Source of the DNA: JBBDNV01 sp040877415 | Lineage (GTDB): Bacteria; Planctomycetota; Planctomycetia; Pirellulales; PALSA-1355 | Direction: 5' to 3' | DNA: 64,000 nt | Assembly (NCBI GenBank): GCA_040877415.1 | Contig: JBBDNV010000102.1 | Location: forward strand, 1 to 64,000 | Part shown: positions 54,302 through 62,730 of the stretch, piece after piece | How positions within the stretch are numbered: the first letter of the stretch is position 1 | Layout: each line of letters starts with the position of its first letter | The notes under the pieces: model-generated | The model's input: the letters and a program-made list of their open reading frames with translations, nothing else | Database searches by the model: none | What the model was told of the DNA's origin: nothing | Program-made: the position numbers and the translations under genes

Positions 54302-54472
54302 ATGTTGTACTGGACCCTTGTATTCCTGGTTATTGCATTGATTGCCGGAGCGTTGGGCTTCGGCGTGATCGGCGGCATGGCATACACGGCCGCCAAGATC
54401 CTGTTCTTTATCTTTTTGGTGTTGTTCATCGTCAGCCTTTTTGGCGGTGCGGTGCGACGGCCGATTCCTTGA
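54302..54472 (+). CDS. DUF1328-family small membrane protein
   Basis: 56 residues with two membrane helices. LYWTLVFLVIALIAGALGFG then AAKILFFIFLVLFIVSLFGG is the family pattern (YtjA-like), widespread and linked to envelope stress in proteobacteria. GAGAGGAG lies before the ATG at 54302. Confidence 0.9.
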   Translation: MLYWTLVFLVIALIAGALGFGVIGGMAYTAAKILFFIFLVLFIVSLFGGAVRRPIP

Positions 54473-54655
54473 CGCGCGGCCTGGGTAGCCGCGGGGTTTG
54501 ACCGCTGACGTCCGTTACCTCAGGCATTTCTGATTAACCGGGCGCATCGGGCTGCGCATTGCCGCGTGATCCCTGGCAGTGACGCGTGTCTTGGGCGATA
54601 ATGCCCATTGCGTGCCGAGTAGGGGCACTGCTGATCATCTTCTAGGGTGAGAACG

Positions 54656-56164
54656 ATGACGAAAGTACTCGTGATCGACGACGATCGGACGGTGCTGCGC
54701 ATCATCTCGCGCTGGTACGAAGGTACCGAAACCGACGTGATTACCGCGGCCACCGCGCAGGAGGGACTGGAACGGGTCCGCCGCGATCGGCCCGACGTGT
54801 TGTTGCTCGACATCATGCTGCCCGAGCTGTCCGGCCTGGAAGCGTATGAAGCCATCCGGAAGATCGATTCCAAGCTCCCGATGATTTACATCACGGGTCA
54901 TGGCAGCAGCGAGACGGCCATCGAGGCGATGAAGCTGGGAGCCTACGACTATCTGCAAAAGCCGCTCGACAAGGACAGAGTGCTCGATCTGGTCGGCCGG
55001 GCCGCGGAGATGCGGCGGCTGATGCACGTGCCTGTTTCCGTCACCCAGGATGCCACGTCGGCAGCCGTCGAGGCCGGCACCGAGGCGATGCTCGGCCACA
55101 GCGAGGCGATGCAACGCGTATTCAAGGCCATCGGCCGCGTCGCTCCGCAGGACGTCACGGTCCTGATTCAAGGCGACAGTGGCACCGGCAAGGAGCTCGT
55201 GGCACGCGCGATCTACCATCACAGCACACGTTCCTCCGGACCGTTTCTGGCGGTCAATTGCGCCGCCATTCCCGAAACGCTGCTGGAGAGCGAGTTTTTT
55301 GGACACGAGAAAGGTTCCTTTACCGGCGCCGATTCGCGCCGTATTGGAAAGTTCGAGCAGTGCTCGGGCGGGACGATTTTCTTGGATGAAATCGGCGACA
55401 TGCCGCCACTGCTGCAAAGCAAGATCCTGCGCCTGCTGCAGGAACAGAAGTTCGAGCGCGTCGGTGGAAACCAAACGATCACGACGGACGTGCGGATCAT
55501 TGCGGCTACGAATCGCGATCTCGACGAGTTGGTCAAGGAGCAGAAATTCCGCGAGGATTTGCTGTATCGACTCAAGGGCTTTTTGATCTGTCTGCCGCCG
55601 CTGCGCGATCGCGATGGCGATCTGAAACTCTTAATTGCCCATTTCCTGGCAGTGTACAACGCCCGCATGGGAAAGAAAGTCACGCAGATCGACTCCGAGG
55701 CGATGACCGCGCTGGAAAACTACGACTGGCCCGGCAACGTCCGGGAACTCGAAAGCGTCTTGAAACAGGCGCTAATCAATTCCACGGGCACGGTGATCAC
55801 AAAAGACGCCCTGCCGGAAATACGCTGTTTCCAACAGATGGGCGAGAGCACCTGCGAGCACCTAAATGGCGACGAAGCCGCCAGCGACGCTCCCGCCGGA
55901 CAGCTTCCGCGCCACGACCTGGCAGCTTTTGTCGAAGAGCGCGTTCAAGCCGGCCACGGCAACCTGCACGCCGAAGCCACGATGATGATGGAGCGGTACC
56001 TCGTGACGCGCGTGCTCCGCGAAACGGGAGGCAACCAGTCCTTGGCGGCCAAAATGTTGGGCATCACGCGCGGCAGCCTCAGAAACAAGATCCGCTCGCT
56101 GGGGCTTTCCATCGGCCAGGTCGTGACGGTCGGCGACGAAGAGACCCCGCTGACAAGTCAATAG
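54656..56164 (+). CDS. NtrC-family sigma-54-dependent response regulator
   Basis: 502 residues. Receiver (KVLVIDDDRTVLRI, acceptor Asp in LLLDIMLPEL), AAA+ domain with Walker A GDSGTGKELVARAI, Walker B GGTIFLDEIGD, and the sigma-54 contact loop GSFTGA at residue 220, where Ser replaces the usual Ala of GAFTGA. The Fis-type helix-turn-helix ends the protein (NQSLAAKMLGITRGSLRNKI). It activates sigma-54 promoters after phosphorylation. No histidine kinase is adjacent; the hybrid kinase at 48503 is the nearest. Confidence 0.93.
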   Translation: MTKVLVIDDDRTVLRIISRWYEGTETDVITAATAQEGLERVRRDRPDVLLLDIMLPELSGLEAYEAIRKIDSKLPMIYITGHGSSETAIEAMKLGAYDYLQKPLDKDRVLDLVGRAAEMRRLMHVPVSVTQDATSAAVEAGTEAMLGHSEAMQRVFKAIGRVAPQDVTVLIQGDSGTGKELVARAIYHHSTRSSGPFLAVNCAAIPETLLESEFFGHEKGSFTGADSRRIGKFEQCSGGTIFLDEIGDMPPLLQSKILRLLQEQKFERVGGNQTITTDVRIIAATNRDLDELVKEQKFREDLLYRLKGFLICLPPLRDRDGDLKLLIAHFLAVYNARMGKKVTQIDSEAMTALENYDWPGNVRELESVLKQALINSTGTVITKDALPEIRCFQQMGESTCEHLNGDEAASDAPAGQLPRHDLAAFVEERVQAGHGNLHAEATMMMERYLVTRVLRETGGNQSLAAKMLGITRGSLRNKIRSLGLSIGQVVTVGDEETPLTSQ

Positions 56165-56183
56165 GTCGGGAAGGCGATGGCCG

Positions 56184-56627
56184 CTACGGGTGTTGCTGCC
56201 GAAAGTTCCGCAGCGCCACTTCGAGACGATGCACCTCGGCTTCCAATTGCGGAAAGCAAATCGCGGCGCTGTCCAGCCGGTGGTCGCGGGCGTGCAGCTC
56301 GACGGCGTAGGCTGCCGTGACGGCTGCCGCCGCCGCGAAATTGGCCGACAGGCCTTTAAGAGTATGGGTCGCCCGCTCAAGAGCCGCCGAATCGCCGCGG
56401 GCCAGCGACGTCGAGGCCTGCGAAAGCAGGGGCGGAGCATCCTCCAGAAAGATATCCAGTATCTCGTCGAACAACTCGCGATCGCCACCCAGCCGCGCCA
56501 GACAGCCCTCGTAGTCAAAAACCTGCGCGCCGGCCGTCATGCCTGAGGCGATATTCGCGCGGCCTGTGCCGGACTGAGCGGAGCGACTCGGACGTCCGAT
56601 GGAGTCGGAATTACTATTGAAAGACAT
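56184..56627 (-). CDS. HPt domain phosphotransfer protein
   Basis: 147 residues. The four-helix HPt core begins FDYEGCLARLGGDRELFDEIL, and the acceptor His lies in ERATHTLKGLSANF. The N-terminal 30 residues are Ser/Gly-rich and probably flexible. The start at 56627 has GAGGTGG upstream; a GTG at 56642 is possible. Convergent with the NtrC-type gene. It would carry phosphate between a hybrid kinase and a regulator. Confidence 0.88.
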   Translation of the reverse strand: MSFNSNSDSIGRPSRSAQSGTGRANIASGMTAGAQVFDYEGCLARLGGDRELFDEILDIFLEDAPPLLSQASTSLARGDSAALERATHTLKGLSANFAAAAAVTAAYAVELHARDHRLDSAAICFPQLEAEVHRLEVALRNFRQQHP

Positions 56628-56787
56628 GTCCACTGGGTCCACCTCGCGGGGCTCAACCAGCTTGCAACCTGCCCGACTGGCAACTGTAAATTGCCCCTGG
56701 CAAGGCCGCCAATTGCGAACCGTGCGAACCGCCCGCCGCGCCGGCCCTCAGGCGTTGGCCGGCGCAGGGCGGTCGCGCACACAACCA

Positions 56788-56991
56788 TCATCCCCGACAG
56801 GCCTTTTCAAAATCCTTGACCTGCCGTTCGGCCTCCTCTTTGGCCATGCCATAGCGTTTCTCGAGGCTGCCGAGCAATTGCTCGCGCTTGCCGTCGATCA
56901 CCGCCACGTCATCGTCCGTCAAATCGCCCCATTTTTCGCGGACTTTGCCCTTAAGGGTCTTCCAATTCCCCTGGATTTGTTCCCAGTTCAT
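56788..56991 (-). CDS. CsbD-family stress protein
   Basis: 67 residues starting MNWEQIQGNWKTLKGKVREKW, then DLTDDDVAVIDGKREQLLG, the full CsbD signature. A GGAGG box precedes the ATG at 56991, so the longer frame is rejected. CsbD proteins are induced by general stress in many bacteria; the mechanism is unknown. A related copy forms the N-terminus of the protein at 58303. Confidence 0.93.
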   Translation of the reverse strand: MNWEQIQGNWKTLKGKVREKWGDLTDDDVAVIDGKREQLLGSLEKRYGMAKEEAERQVKDFEKACRG

Positions 56992-57084
56992 CGCCAGCCT
57001 CCATCGTGCGTTGGACTGCCCCACGCTCCCAACCCCTGCATTTGGCATGCCGAATCGCCGCAGTCGCCGGCTCGAATCATCGTT

Positions 57085-57237
57085 CTAAATCCGGCCCATC
57101 AGCAGCAGGATCAACAGCACGACCACCAGCAACGTGATTCCGCCAGTGGGGTAATAGCCCCAATTTCGGCTGTGAGGCCATGCCGGCACGGCGCCGATGA
57201 GCAACAGGATCAATACGATCAGCAGAATTGTATACAT
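57085..57237 (-). CDS. DUF3309-family small membrane protein
   Basis: A 50-residue protein: a first helix (ILLIVLILLLIGAVPAW), the signature PHSRNWGYYPTGG, and a second helix ending LLLMGRI. This is the DUF3309 pattern almost exactly. AGAGGAG is 6 nt before the ATG. Confidence 0.88.
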   Translation of the reverse strand: MYTILLIVLILLLIGAVPAWPHSRNWGYYPTGGITLLVVVLLILLLMGRI

Positions 57238-57383
57238 CTCATGCTCCTCTTATGCATTCGGCTGGGACGTGCGTTCGTTGCAGGACTGCCACGAGGTTCG
57301 CCGGCCCCTGCTGGCGGCGACGCCTCGACCCGACGACGCAAGGCCGCCGGAGAGTTTCGAGGGCCGTCGCCAGGCTGAAGGGC

Positions 57384-57584
57384 TTATTTGGGCGGCACGC
57401 GTACGCCTTCGGCAGCCGGCGGGTTATCGCCCGACGACTCGACCGTGCGGGTCGTCGTGGTCGTCGTCTCCCCATCGGGCGAAGTGACCGTCGTTTCTTT
57501 CTTCACCTCCGCCTTGCGATCGCAACCGAGCGACAGCGGGAAGCACAGCGCGCCCGCGATACTCAGGATCAAAAACTGTTTCAT
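57384..57584 (-). CDS. Small lipoprotein
   Basis: 66 residues. The signal peptide ends in a lipobox (LSLGC), followed by a Lys/Glu/Thr-rich tail with a run of threonines (ETTTTTTRTVESS). GCGGAGG precedes the ATG at 57584. No family recognised; common among planctomycete envelope proteins. Confidence 0.75.
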   Translation of the reverse strand: MKQFLILSIAGALCFPLSLGCDRKAEVKKETTVTSPDGETTTTTTRTVESSGDNPPAAEGVRVPPK

Positions 57585-57937
57585 GGTCGGCCTCCGCAAA
57601 AAGCGCTTGTTTGCAAAAATTGAACACGGCAGGCTGACAACGCACTTGCTGTGCCGTGCGCCAGCATTGCGTCAAGTTGCCGCTACTCGATCGTTGTGCA
57701 ACGCGGTCATAAACGACTTTGCATCAACCACATAGGCGCGATCTGGCGGATTCTGTGTGCGAGGGTTTGGACGCGATCCTTGGTGGCCATTTCCCGCGTG
57801 GGGTCGATTGCTCCCAGGGCGGCCAGCGCGGTCGATGAGGATTCATCGTCCACTTCGAATGGCGAATCCTGGCATGGCTTTTGCCTCCTGCCAGGCCAGT
57901 GGTTCCATTCGCATTAACTTGAAGCCGAGACTTTCTC
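57585..57937. other. Gene-free stretch
   Basis: Between a minus-strand lipoprotein gene and a plus-strand small membrane gene. No convincing frame. A sigma-70 pair was not evident. Confidence 0.4.
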
Positions 57938-58051
57938 ATGAACGAATTGACACACGCGTCGCAGCGGCGCCGCAAAGTTGGCTGGATTATTTTGTGGCTC
58001 TTGGGCGTGCCCATTCCAATTCTGTTGATTCTGTTCTTGCTCCGCGGGTGA
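57938..58051 (+). CDS. Very small membrane protein (37 aa)
   Basis: A basic head QRRRKVGW then one helix, IILWLLGVPIPILLILFLL, ending in RG. Proteins of this shape (Arg-rich start, GVPIP in the helix) recur in many bacteria as unnamed small membrane proteins. The ribosome-binding site is weak. Confidence 0.6.
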   Translation: MNELTHASQRRRKVGWIILWLLGVPIPILLILFLLRG

Positions 58052-58302
58052 ACTTGAACGATTGCCGTTGCCGCGGGGGCATCAGGGTTGAACGTCGGCC
58101 GACCAGCCTTGCCTGGAAACGAGCTCCGAGCGTTGGGGCACGGATGTGCCGAGCGCCGAATAGCCGCGCAACGTGAAGCCAACTCGGTGGCACGAATATT
58201 GCAACACGTGCTTGAAACGCCGCGGCGACTGCTCTTGGAGAGCCGTGCTGACATCAACGCATGGCGTTTCGTGTCCCGCATATCCCAGGAGGTAGACAGA
58301 CT

Positions 58303-58806
58303 ATGGTCAACCAACAGGTTTTAGCCGGCAAATGGAATGAGCTCACTGGAAAACTCAAGGAGAAATGGGGAACGCTCACGGACGACGATCTGCGCAACTT
58401 CAACGGAAACGTGGATCAACTCGTCGGCCGGATTCAACGAAAGACCGGAGAAACACGAGAAGCCATCGAGGACTTCCTGGGCGAAGTCGCCGAGGAAGGT
58501 TCCGACATCGCGTCGCAACTGGGTGGCAGGGTGCAGGAGGGCGCCGCACACGCTGCCGACGCCGCCCGGCAGGGATACGAGACGCTGCGCCACGGTTATG
58601 CCGAGGCCGAACGAACTATTCAGCACCGTCCTGGGCAGTCGCTGGCGGTTGCTTTCGGCCTGGGCTTGCTGGCCGGGGTGGGCGCGGTGCTTTTATTCCG
58701 CGACCGTCCGAGCGAATCGGCGCTGGGGCGAGGCCGTGCAGCCACCGAGCAGTTTGGCCGACAGATGCTCGACGCGCTGGCTGCCATCTTGCCCAACCGA
58801 TCGTAA
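58303..58806 (+). CDS. CsbD-domain protein with C-terminal membrane anchor
   Basis: 167 residues. The N-terminal 60 are CsbD-like (LAGKWNELTGKLKEKWGTLT, NFNGNVDQLVGRIQ). A helical, Ala-rich linker follows, then a membrane segment in the DUF883 style (HRPGQSLAVAFGLGLLAGVG, AVLLFRDRP). So a CsbD domain is fused to a DUF883-like tail that would hold it at the membrane. AGGAGG lies 9 nt before the ATG at 58303. Confidence 0.88.
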   Translation: MVNQQVLAGKWNELTGKLKEKWGTLTDDDLRNFNGNVDQLVGRIQRKTGETREAIEDFLGEVAEEGSDIASQLGGRVQEGAAHAADAARQGYETLRHGYAEAERTIQHRPGQSLAVAFGLGLLAGVGAVLLFRDRPSESALGRGRAATEQFGRQMLDALAAILPNRS

Positions 58807-58898
58807 CGGAAAGAATCTAGCAGACAACAGCGTCGTCGAGCGACGGGCACGGAATCGCGGCCGGCCACGTGCTCGATCACGGCCGCGCAGAGGGTGAG

Positions 58899-59321
58899 AT
58901 GGATTACCAGCAAGCGCCTGATGACATTCGAAGGGAGATGGCCTTGGCGCGCGCGGCCTTGGCGCGCGATGCGCGCGCCGCGCTCGTCGATGCCCGCACG
59001 CTCGTTGACTGGCGACATCATTTTCATGTGCATCCTTGGTTGTTTTGCGGCTGCGCGGCGGCGGTTGGGTTTCTGCTAGTGCCGCACCGAGAACACTCGA
59101 AGTCCGTGCAATATGTCGAGCCCGCCGACTCTCAACCGCGAGGCGATCAGCCCCACACAAAGGGCTTGGCGGCGACGGCGTTGGGGCTAGCGGCCACCTT
59201 CATGGCAAAACAGTCTCTCAATTTCGCCACGCGCCGAGGGATGGACTGGCTGGAGATGCATCGTGCACAACGTCGCGAAACCGCCGCCGATCAACTTCAC
59301 ACGGGAGGATCGGGATCATGA
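58899..59321 (+). CDS. Membrane-anchored small protein, DUF3618/DUF883-like
   Basis: 140 residues. An amphipathic N-terminal helix (DIRREMALARAALARDARAA) and one membrane segment HPWLFCGCAAAVGFLLVP, then a soluble tail. The N-terminus plus one helix resembles DUF3618-type envelope proteins. GAGGGTGAG precedes the ATG at 58899. Its stop overlaps the next start as ATGA (59318-59321). Confidence 0.75.
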   Translation: MDYQQAPDDIRREMALARAALARDARAALVDARTLVDWRHHFHVHPWLFCGCAAAVGFLLVPHREHSKSVQYVEPADSQPRGDQPHTKGLAATALGLAATFMAKQSLNFATRRGMDWLEMHRAQRRETAADQLHTGGSGS

Positions 59322-59518
59322 CCAAACGATTCGACGTGCGTCCTTCGATCGAACACAATTGGTCGTCCGCCGAGGACGTTGAGGCCGCGGGTTCGACAAG
59401 GCGGGCCATCGAGCTGTGGCAACGCCTGGAAAGGATGGTCGCGGCTCATCCTAAACAGAGTCTCATTGCCGCCCTGACGGCCGGAGCACTGCTCGGATGG
59501 ATCACCAAACGACGCTAA
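59318..59518 (+). CDS. Small DUF883-like membrane protein
   Basis: 66 residues, translationally coupled to the gene before (ATGA overlap), with GGGAGG upstream. The C-terminus HPKQSLIAALTAGALLGWITKRR has the one-helix end, rich in Gly and basic at the tip, typical of ElaB/YqjD (DUF883) proteins that bind ribosomes at the membrane in Escherichia coli. Confidence 0.75.
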   Translation: MTKRFDVRPSIEHNWSSAEDVEAAGSTRRAIELWQRLERMVAAHPKQSLIAALTAGALLGWITKRR

Positions 59519-59946
59519 ACGGTTCCGATCGACCCGCGCGCGATCTGACAGAGCATCTGGGCGGAATGGCCCGTGATGTAGGCCGGATCGCCGAGTTGCA
59601 GGCGCGGCTTGTGGCCGCGGACTTGCGGCAATCGCGGTTGGCACTCTTGTGCACCGCGGGTTGCTGGGTGACGGCCGGCCTGCTGTGGGTCGCTATGCTG
59701 CCCATCGCGCTTACGGCGCTTGGTCTGTGGTTGGCGGACGTGACGCAGTTGAGCCTGGCGGGGGGGCTCGTGTGCGTGGCGGGGGGAGTAGCCGTCCTGG
59801 CAGTCACGATGGTCGTCGCGGGGTGGGTACAGTTTCGCAAACAGTTCGCGACGTGGGAGCGATCGAGGAAGGAATTGCGCGACAATATTCAGGCCTTGCA
59901 GCAGGCATTTTCTAACCGCGCCAGCCGCGCGACCATGAACTCCTAG
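59497..59946 (+). CDS. Phage-holin-like (YqjE/holin-X superfamily) membrane protein
   Basis: 149 residues. An amphipathic head followed by two hydrophobic helices (LCTAGCWVTAGLLWVAMLPI and AGGLVCVAGGVAVLAVTMVV) and a basic C-terminal helix. This is the YqjE / holin-X pattern that accompanies DUF883 genes. Its start lies 22 nt inside the previous gene, so the three (58899, 59318, 59497) form one operon. Confidence 0.8.
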   Translation: MDHQTTLNGSDRPARDLTEHLGGMARDVGRIAELQARLVAADLRQSRLALLCTAGCWVTAGLLWVAMLPIALTALGLWLADVTQLSLAGGLVCVAGGVAVLAVTMVVAGWVQFRKQFATWERSRKELRDNIQALQQAFSNRASRATMNS

Positions 59947-60016
59947 TGTTTTGAAGAGTCTCGGTTTACTATTGCTTAACTGCGGTCATAGAGCCGCCTG
60001 AAAAAGGAGCAAACTC

Positions 60017-60211
60017 ATGCCAACTACAAAGTCCAATCGAAGTTCGGCCCGTCACTCAGCGGAGGCGCAGGAGCAACTACAAAACCCCAAGGAGATTACC
60101 GGTGATATCGTCGAATACTTGACCGAGTATGCCCGCGAGAATCCCGGCTATGCCGCACTGGCTTGCCTTGGCGTGGGCTTTGTGCTCGGTTGGAAGCTGA
60201 AGCCGTGGTAA
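60017..60211 (+). CDS. Small DUF883-like membrane protein
   Basis: 64 residues ending YAALACLGVGFVLGWKLKPW, the same kind of terminal helix as the 59318 protein, after a polar head rich in Gln/Ser. AAAGGAG lies 7 nt before the ATG. Confidence 0.8.
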   Translation: MPTTKSNRSSARHSAEAQEQLQNPKEITGDIVEYLTEYARENPGYAALACLGVGFVLGWKLKPW

Positions 60212-60319
60212 ACGGATTAGGCTGCCGAGACAAGACCGGAACCGCAGTGAACTCCGCTGGATGGCATAGGCGACCAAGCGCCAGCGTCAATAGCATCGCG
60301 AGCCGGGCGATTGGTGGCT

Positions 60320-60379
60320 CAGGTCAGCCTCAGGCAGCTTGCCGATGATCTGCTCCGCTTGAACGCACTTCTTGGCCAT
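60320..60379 (-). pseudogene. IS3-type transposase orfA remnant
   Basis: On the minus strand ATG at 60379 opens MAKKCVQAEQIIGKLPEADL, which resembles the N-terminus of IS3-family OrfA proteins (AKKRFTAEQI-KLREADV). Only about 20 codons remain. Short, so the call is tentative. Confidence 0.4.
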
Positions 60380-60456
60380 CCTGAAATCCCCCGTCTTGAA
60401 ATTCTGACCAGGCCCGAATTCTAACAATCGAGTCGGATCGGTTTTCCGAGGGCAGA

Positions 60457-60639
60457 TCACGTTTCTTCTTGTGAGACATGGAAGTCTCGATGGACGGCGA
60501 CCTTGGTCGTGTGGACCCGCAGGCTCTTGGCGAGGCTGACGAATGGCTTTCGCAGGGTCGCAATGATGTTCTCAGCGTAGGCCAGGGCTTGTCGCAATTC
60601 ATGCGTAAGGTTGTCGCTATTGGCTACCATCTCGCCCAC
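60457..60639 (-). pseudogene. Decayed PAS-domain fragment of a sensor kinase
   Basis: The reading HELRQALAYAENIIATLR, followed by VHTTKVAVHRDFHVSQEET, resembles a PAS-domain opening of the CheB/CheR-type hybrid sensors (relatives have RQALALAEAIVATVREPL and NxxF..xF.VS.EET). The expected start, the linking loop and the downstream domains are missing. A remnant rather than a gene. Confidence 0.4.
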
Positions 60640-60780
60640 TATAAGGTATTTCTCGATGCAAAGACTGTCCCGATGAGGCAGGTTTCTTCGGGAGATCCGA
60701 AGGGCATCAACTTGGGCCCTATGCCCTGCTCTGACCTCCGGCGAACGTCGAATTGGAATTCGGCCGGCGTACGAACTCGT

Positions 60781-62703
60781 TCACGCAGTTGTTTCTGCGA
60801 TTGAAGCATCTGCACCGTTGAGTAAACGCTGCGAGCCAACAATTTGGACAAGATGCTGAGTAGCTTCAGCGAGCGTCGTTGCGAATTGATCGATTCCGAT
60901 TTCAACCAGCCGCGCCTGAGCCTTCTTTGTGCTGCCGCCGGTCTGCCACAATCCCACGACGATTTTCAGTGTCGGGAATTTGGGGCGCAGCCGCTTGCAG
61001 AGATATCTAGCATGCGTGGCCGCCAGGGGCGGCAAAGCCGACACGCACACCACAGCGGCTTCCTGTTCGGACACTTGCGAAACCATTTCACCGGAGAGTG
61101 ATTGGGCGGACAAAAGTAAAACGTGAACACCCTTAGCTTCCAGTAACTGGGCAAGCATAGCGCCCGCGATCTCGTCAGCCTCATCACGGGCGGGCAAGCA
61201 CAGAACCGACGATTCGGGCGAGACTGAGGCGGCAGGTGGGGAACTGTCGCCAACTTCCTGCGCTGCATCCGCGACTAGCTTGGCCTTAGCGCCGAGCTCG
61301 TCAACCAACTCGCGCATGGTGGTGAGGATGAAGCGTTGCTTTTCTTCGTCCAGGTCCCCGTGATGCCGGTCCTCCTCCGCTAAACTGAGTGCGGGCAATA
61401 GCACTCGATCGTACAGGGATTCCAAGCTGTTCTCTTGCAAGTACTCTTCCGCGACATCGGCAGCCTCTTCGGGGTCTAGGGCTAGAAGACGCTGGTAAAA
61501 GCGTGCTTCCGGCGGGAGCACTTCCTCGTCGCTGAGTAGGGTATTGAGGAAAGCCAACTGGGGCACGTATCGACCGATGACCGTCAAACACACTGTCAAT
61601 GGAGTTGCCATGATCAGGCCTACGGGCCCCCATAGCCAAGTCCAGAACACGGCGGACACAAGTATGCCCATGGTCGATATTCCGGTGCTTGAGCCATAGA
61701 GCCAGGGCTCGATCACATTGTTGCTTATCAGTTCATTTACAATGAATAGCGCGAGCACAAGGATTGGCTGCGTCCAGCCTTCAAAAACCGCCAACGACAA
61801 TGCAATGGGAAGCGTGGCCGCGATCCATGGGCCGACATAGGGCACAAATCTCATGACTGCCGTCAGCATTCCCCACAAGAAAGCATTGGGCAATCCGATA
61901 GAGAATAGTCCGACCGCAATAACGAGCCCGTAAGCCGAATTCACGATCAATTGCATGAGCAGATATCGACTAACCCTGTGAGCGGCATCATCGAGCGCTT
62001 GCGTAGTGACATTGAGCTGCCGGGACCCGATGAGGTGGATGACGCGGTTCCGCAAGTTCTCTCGTTCGATGAGCATGAACACGGTGAAGACCACAACCAG
62101 TCCGGCTATGGCTAAAGGCGAAATAACCGGCCCCAACATGTTCTGCGCGATCTGTTGCGCAGAAAACTCATCGATAATCTCGACTGGTACGGGGCGTGCT
62201 GCCTCCTCCGTCGACGACTCTGACTTAGCGGGATCTCCAGCTAGTCTCTCGGCGGGTGTTGCATTCGAAACCGGGGCTTGGGCTTCATCCACGCGTCCTG
62301 GGGGAGTTTTTCGCAACACTTTCCTGCGGACATCGTCGATCGCGTCGCTCACTTTGCGAACAATGCCACTCTCTCCACCTCGGAAGGACTCGACTTTTGC
62401 AACGATATTGTCCTTGTATTCCGGCAACTGATTAGCCACTTCGTACGCTTGGAGTAGGAGTACGTAGGTGAGTGTGGCCACGATGCCGAAGGCGACGACC
62501 ACAACGATCACCACAGAAGGAATGCGACCCAGCCGCCACTTTTCGAGTCGAGCCACCACCGGTGATAGTAGAAAACTCAAGAGAATCGCAAGCGCTAGGG
62601 GCAGCAGGACGTCCCGGGCGAAGTAGAGAGCCGCGACGACGATGACGCCACAAAAGAGTAGGAAGGCACGGCCAAGGATAACGGTTGCGTCCGAGCGTGC
62701 CAT
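60781..62703 (-). CDS. AI-2E-family permease with C-terminal cobalamin-fold-like domain
   Basis: 640 residues. The N-terminal part is the AI-2E/PerM transporter fold with about eight helices (LLPLALAILLSFLLSPVVA; MRFVPYVGPWIAATLPIALS; MGILVSAVFWTWLWGPVGLI; PLTVCLTVIGRYVPQLAF). A polar linker follows, then about 130 residues that look like a Rossmann-type B12-binding fold (CLPARDEADEIAGAMLAQLL, GVHVLLLSAQS). The cobalamin-binding DxHxxG reads DEADEIA, so the axial His is gone. Family members export autoinducer-2 or sodium; this tail is unusual. Downstream of the cardiolipin synthase by 27 nt, hence probably one operon. Confidence 0.85.
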   Translation of the reverse strand: MARSDATVILGRAFLLFCGVIVVAALYFARDVLLPLALAILLSFLLSPVVARLEKWRLGRIPSVVIVVVVAFGIVATLTYVLLLQAYEVANQLPEYKDNIVAKVESFRGGESGIVRKVSDAIDDVRRKVLRKTPPGRVDEAQAPVSNATPAERLAGDPAKSESSTEEAARPVPVEIIDEFSAQQIAQNMLGPVISPLAIAGLVVVFTVFMLIERENLRNRVIHLIGSRQLNVTTQALDDAAHRVSRYLLMQLIVNSAYGLVIAVGLFSIGLPNAFLWGMLTAVMRFVPYVGPWIAATLPIALSLAVFEGWTQPILVLALFIVNELISNNVIEPWLYGSSTGISTMGILVSAVFWTWLWGPVGLIMATPLTVCLTVIGRYVPQLAFLNTLLSDEEVLPPEARFYQRLLALDPEEAADVAEEYLQENSLESLYDRVLLPALSLAEEDRHHGDLDEEKQRFILTTMRELVDELGAKAKLVADAAQEVGDSSPPAASVSPESSVLCLPARDEADEIAGAMLAQLLEAKGVHVLLLSAQSLSGEMVSQVSEQEAAVVCVSALPPLAATHARYLCKRLRPKFPTLKIVVGLWQTGGSTKKAQARLVEIGIDQFATTLAEATQHLVQIVGSQRLLNGADASIAETTA

Positions 62704-62730
62704 GTCACTCCGCCCTTCACTTTAGGATCA

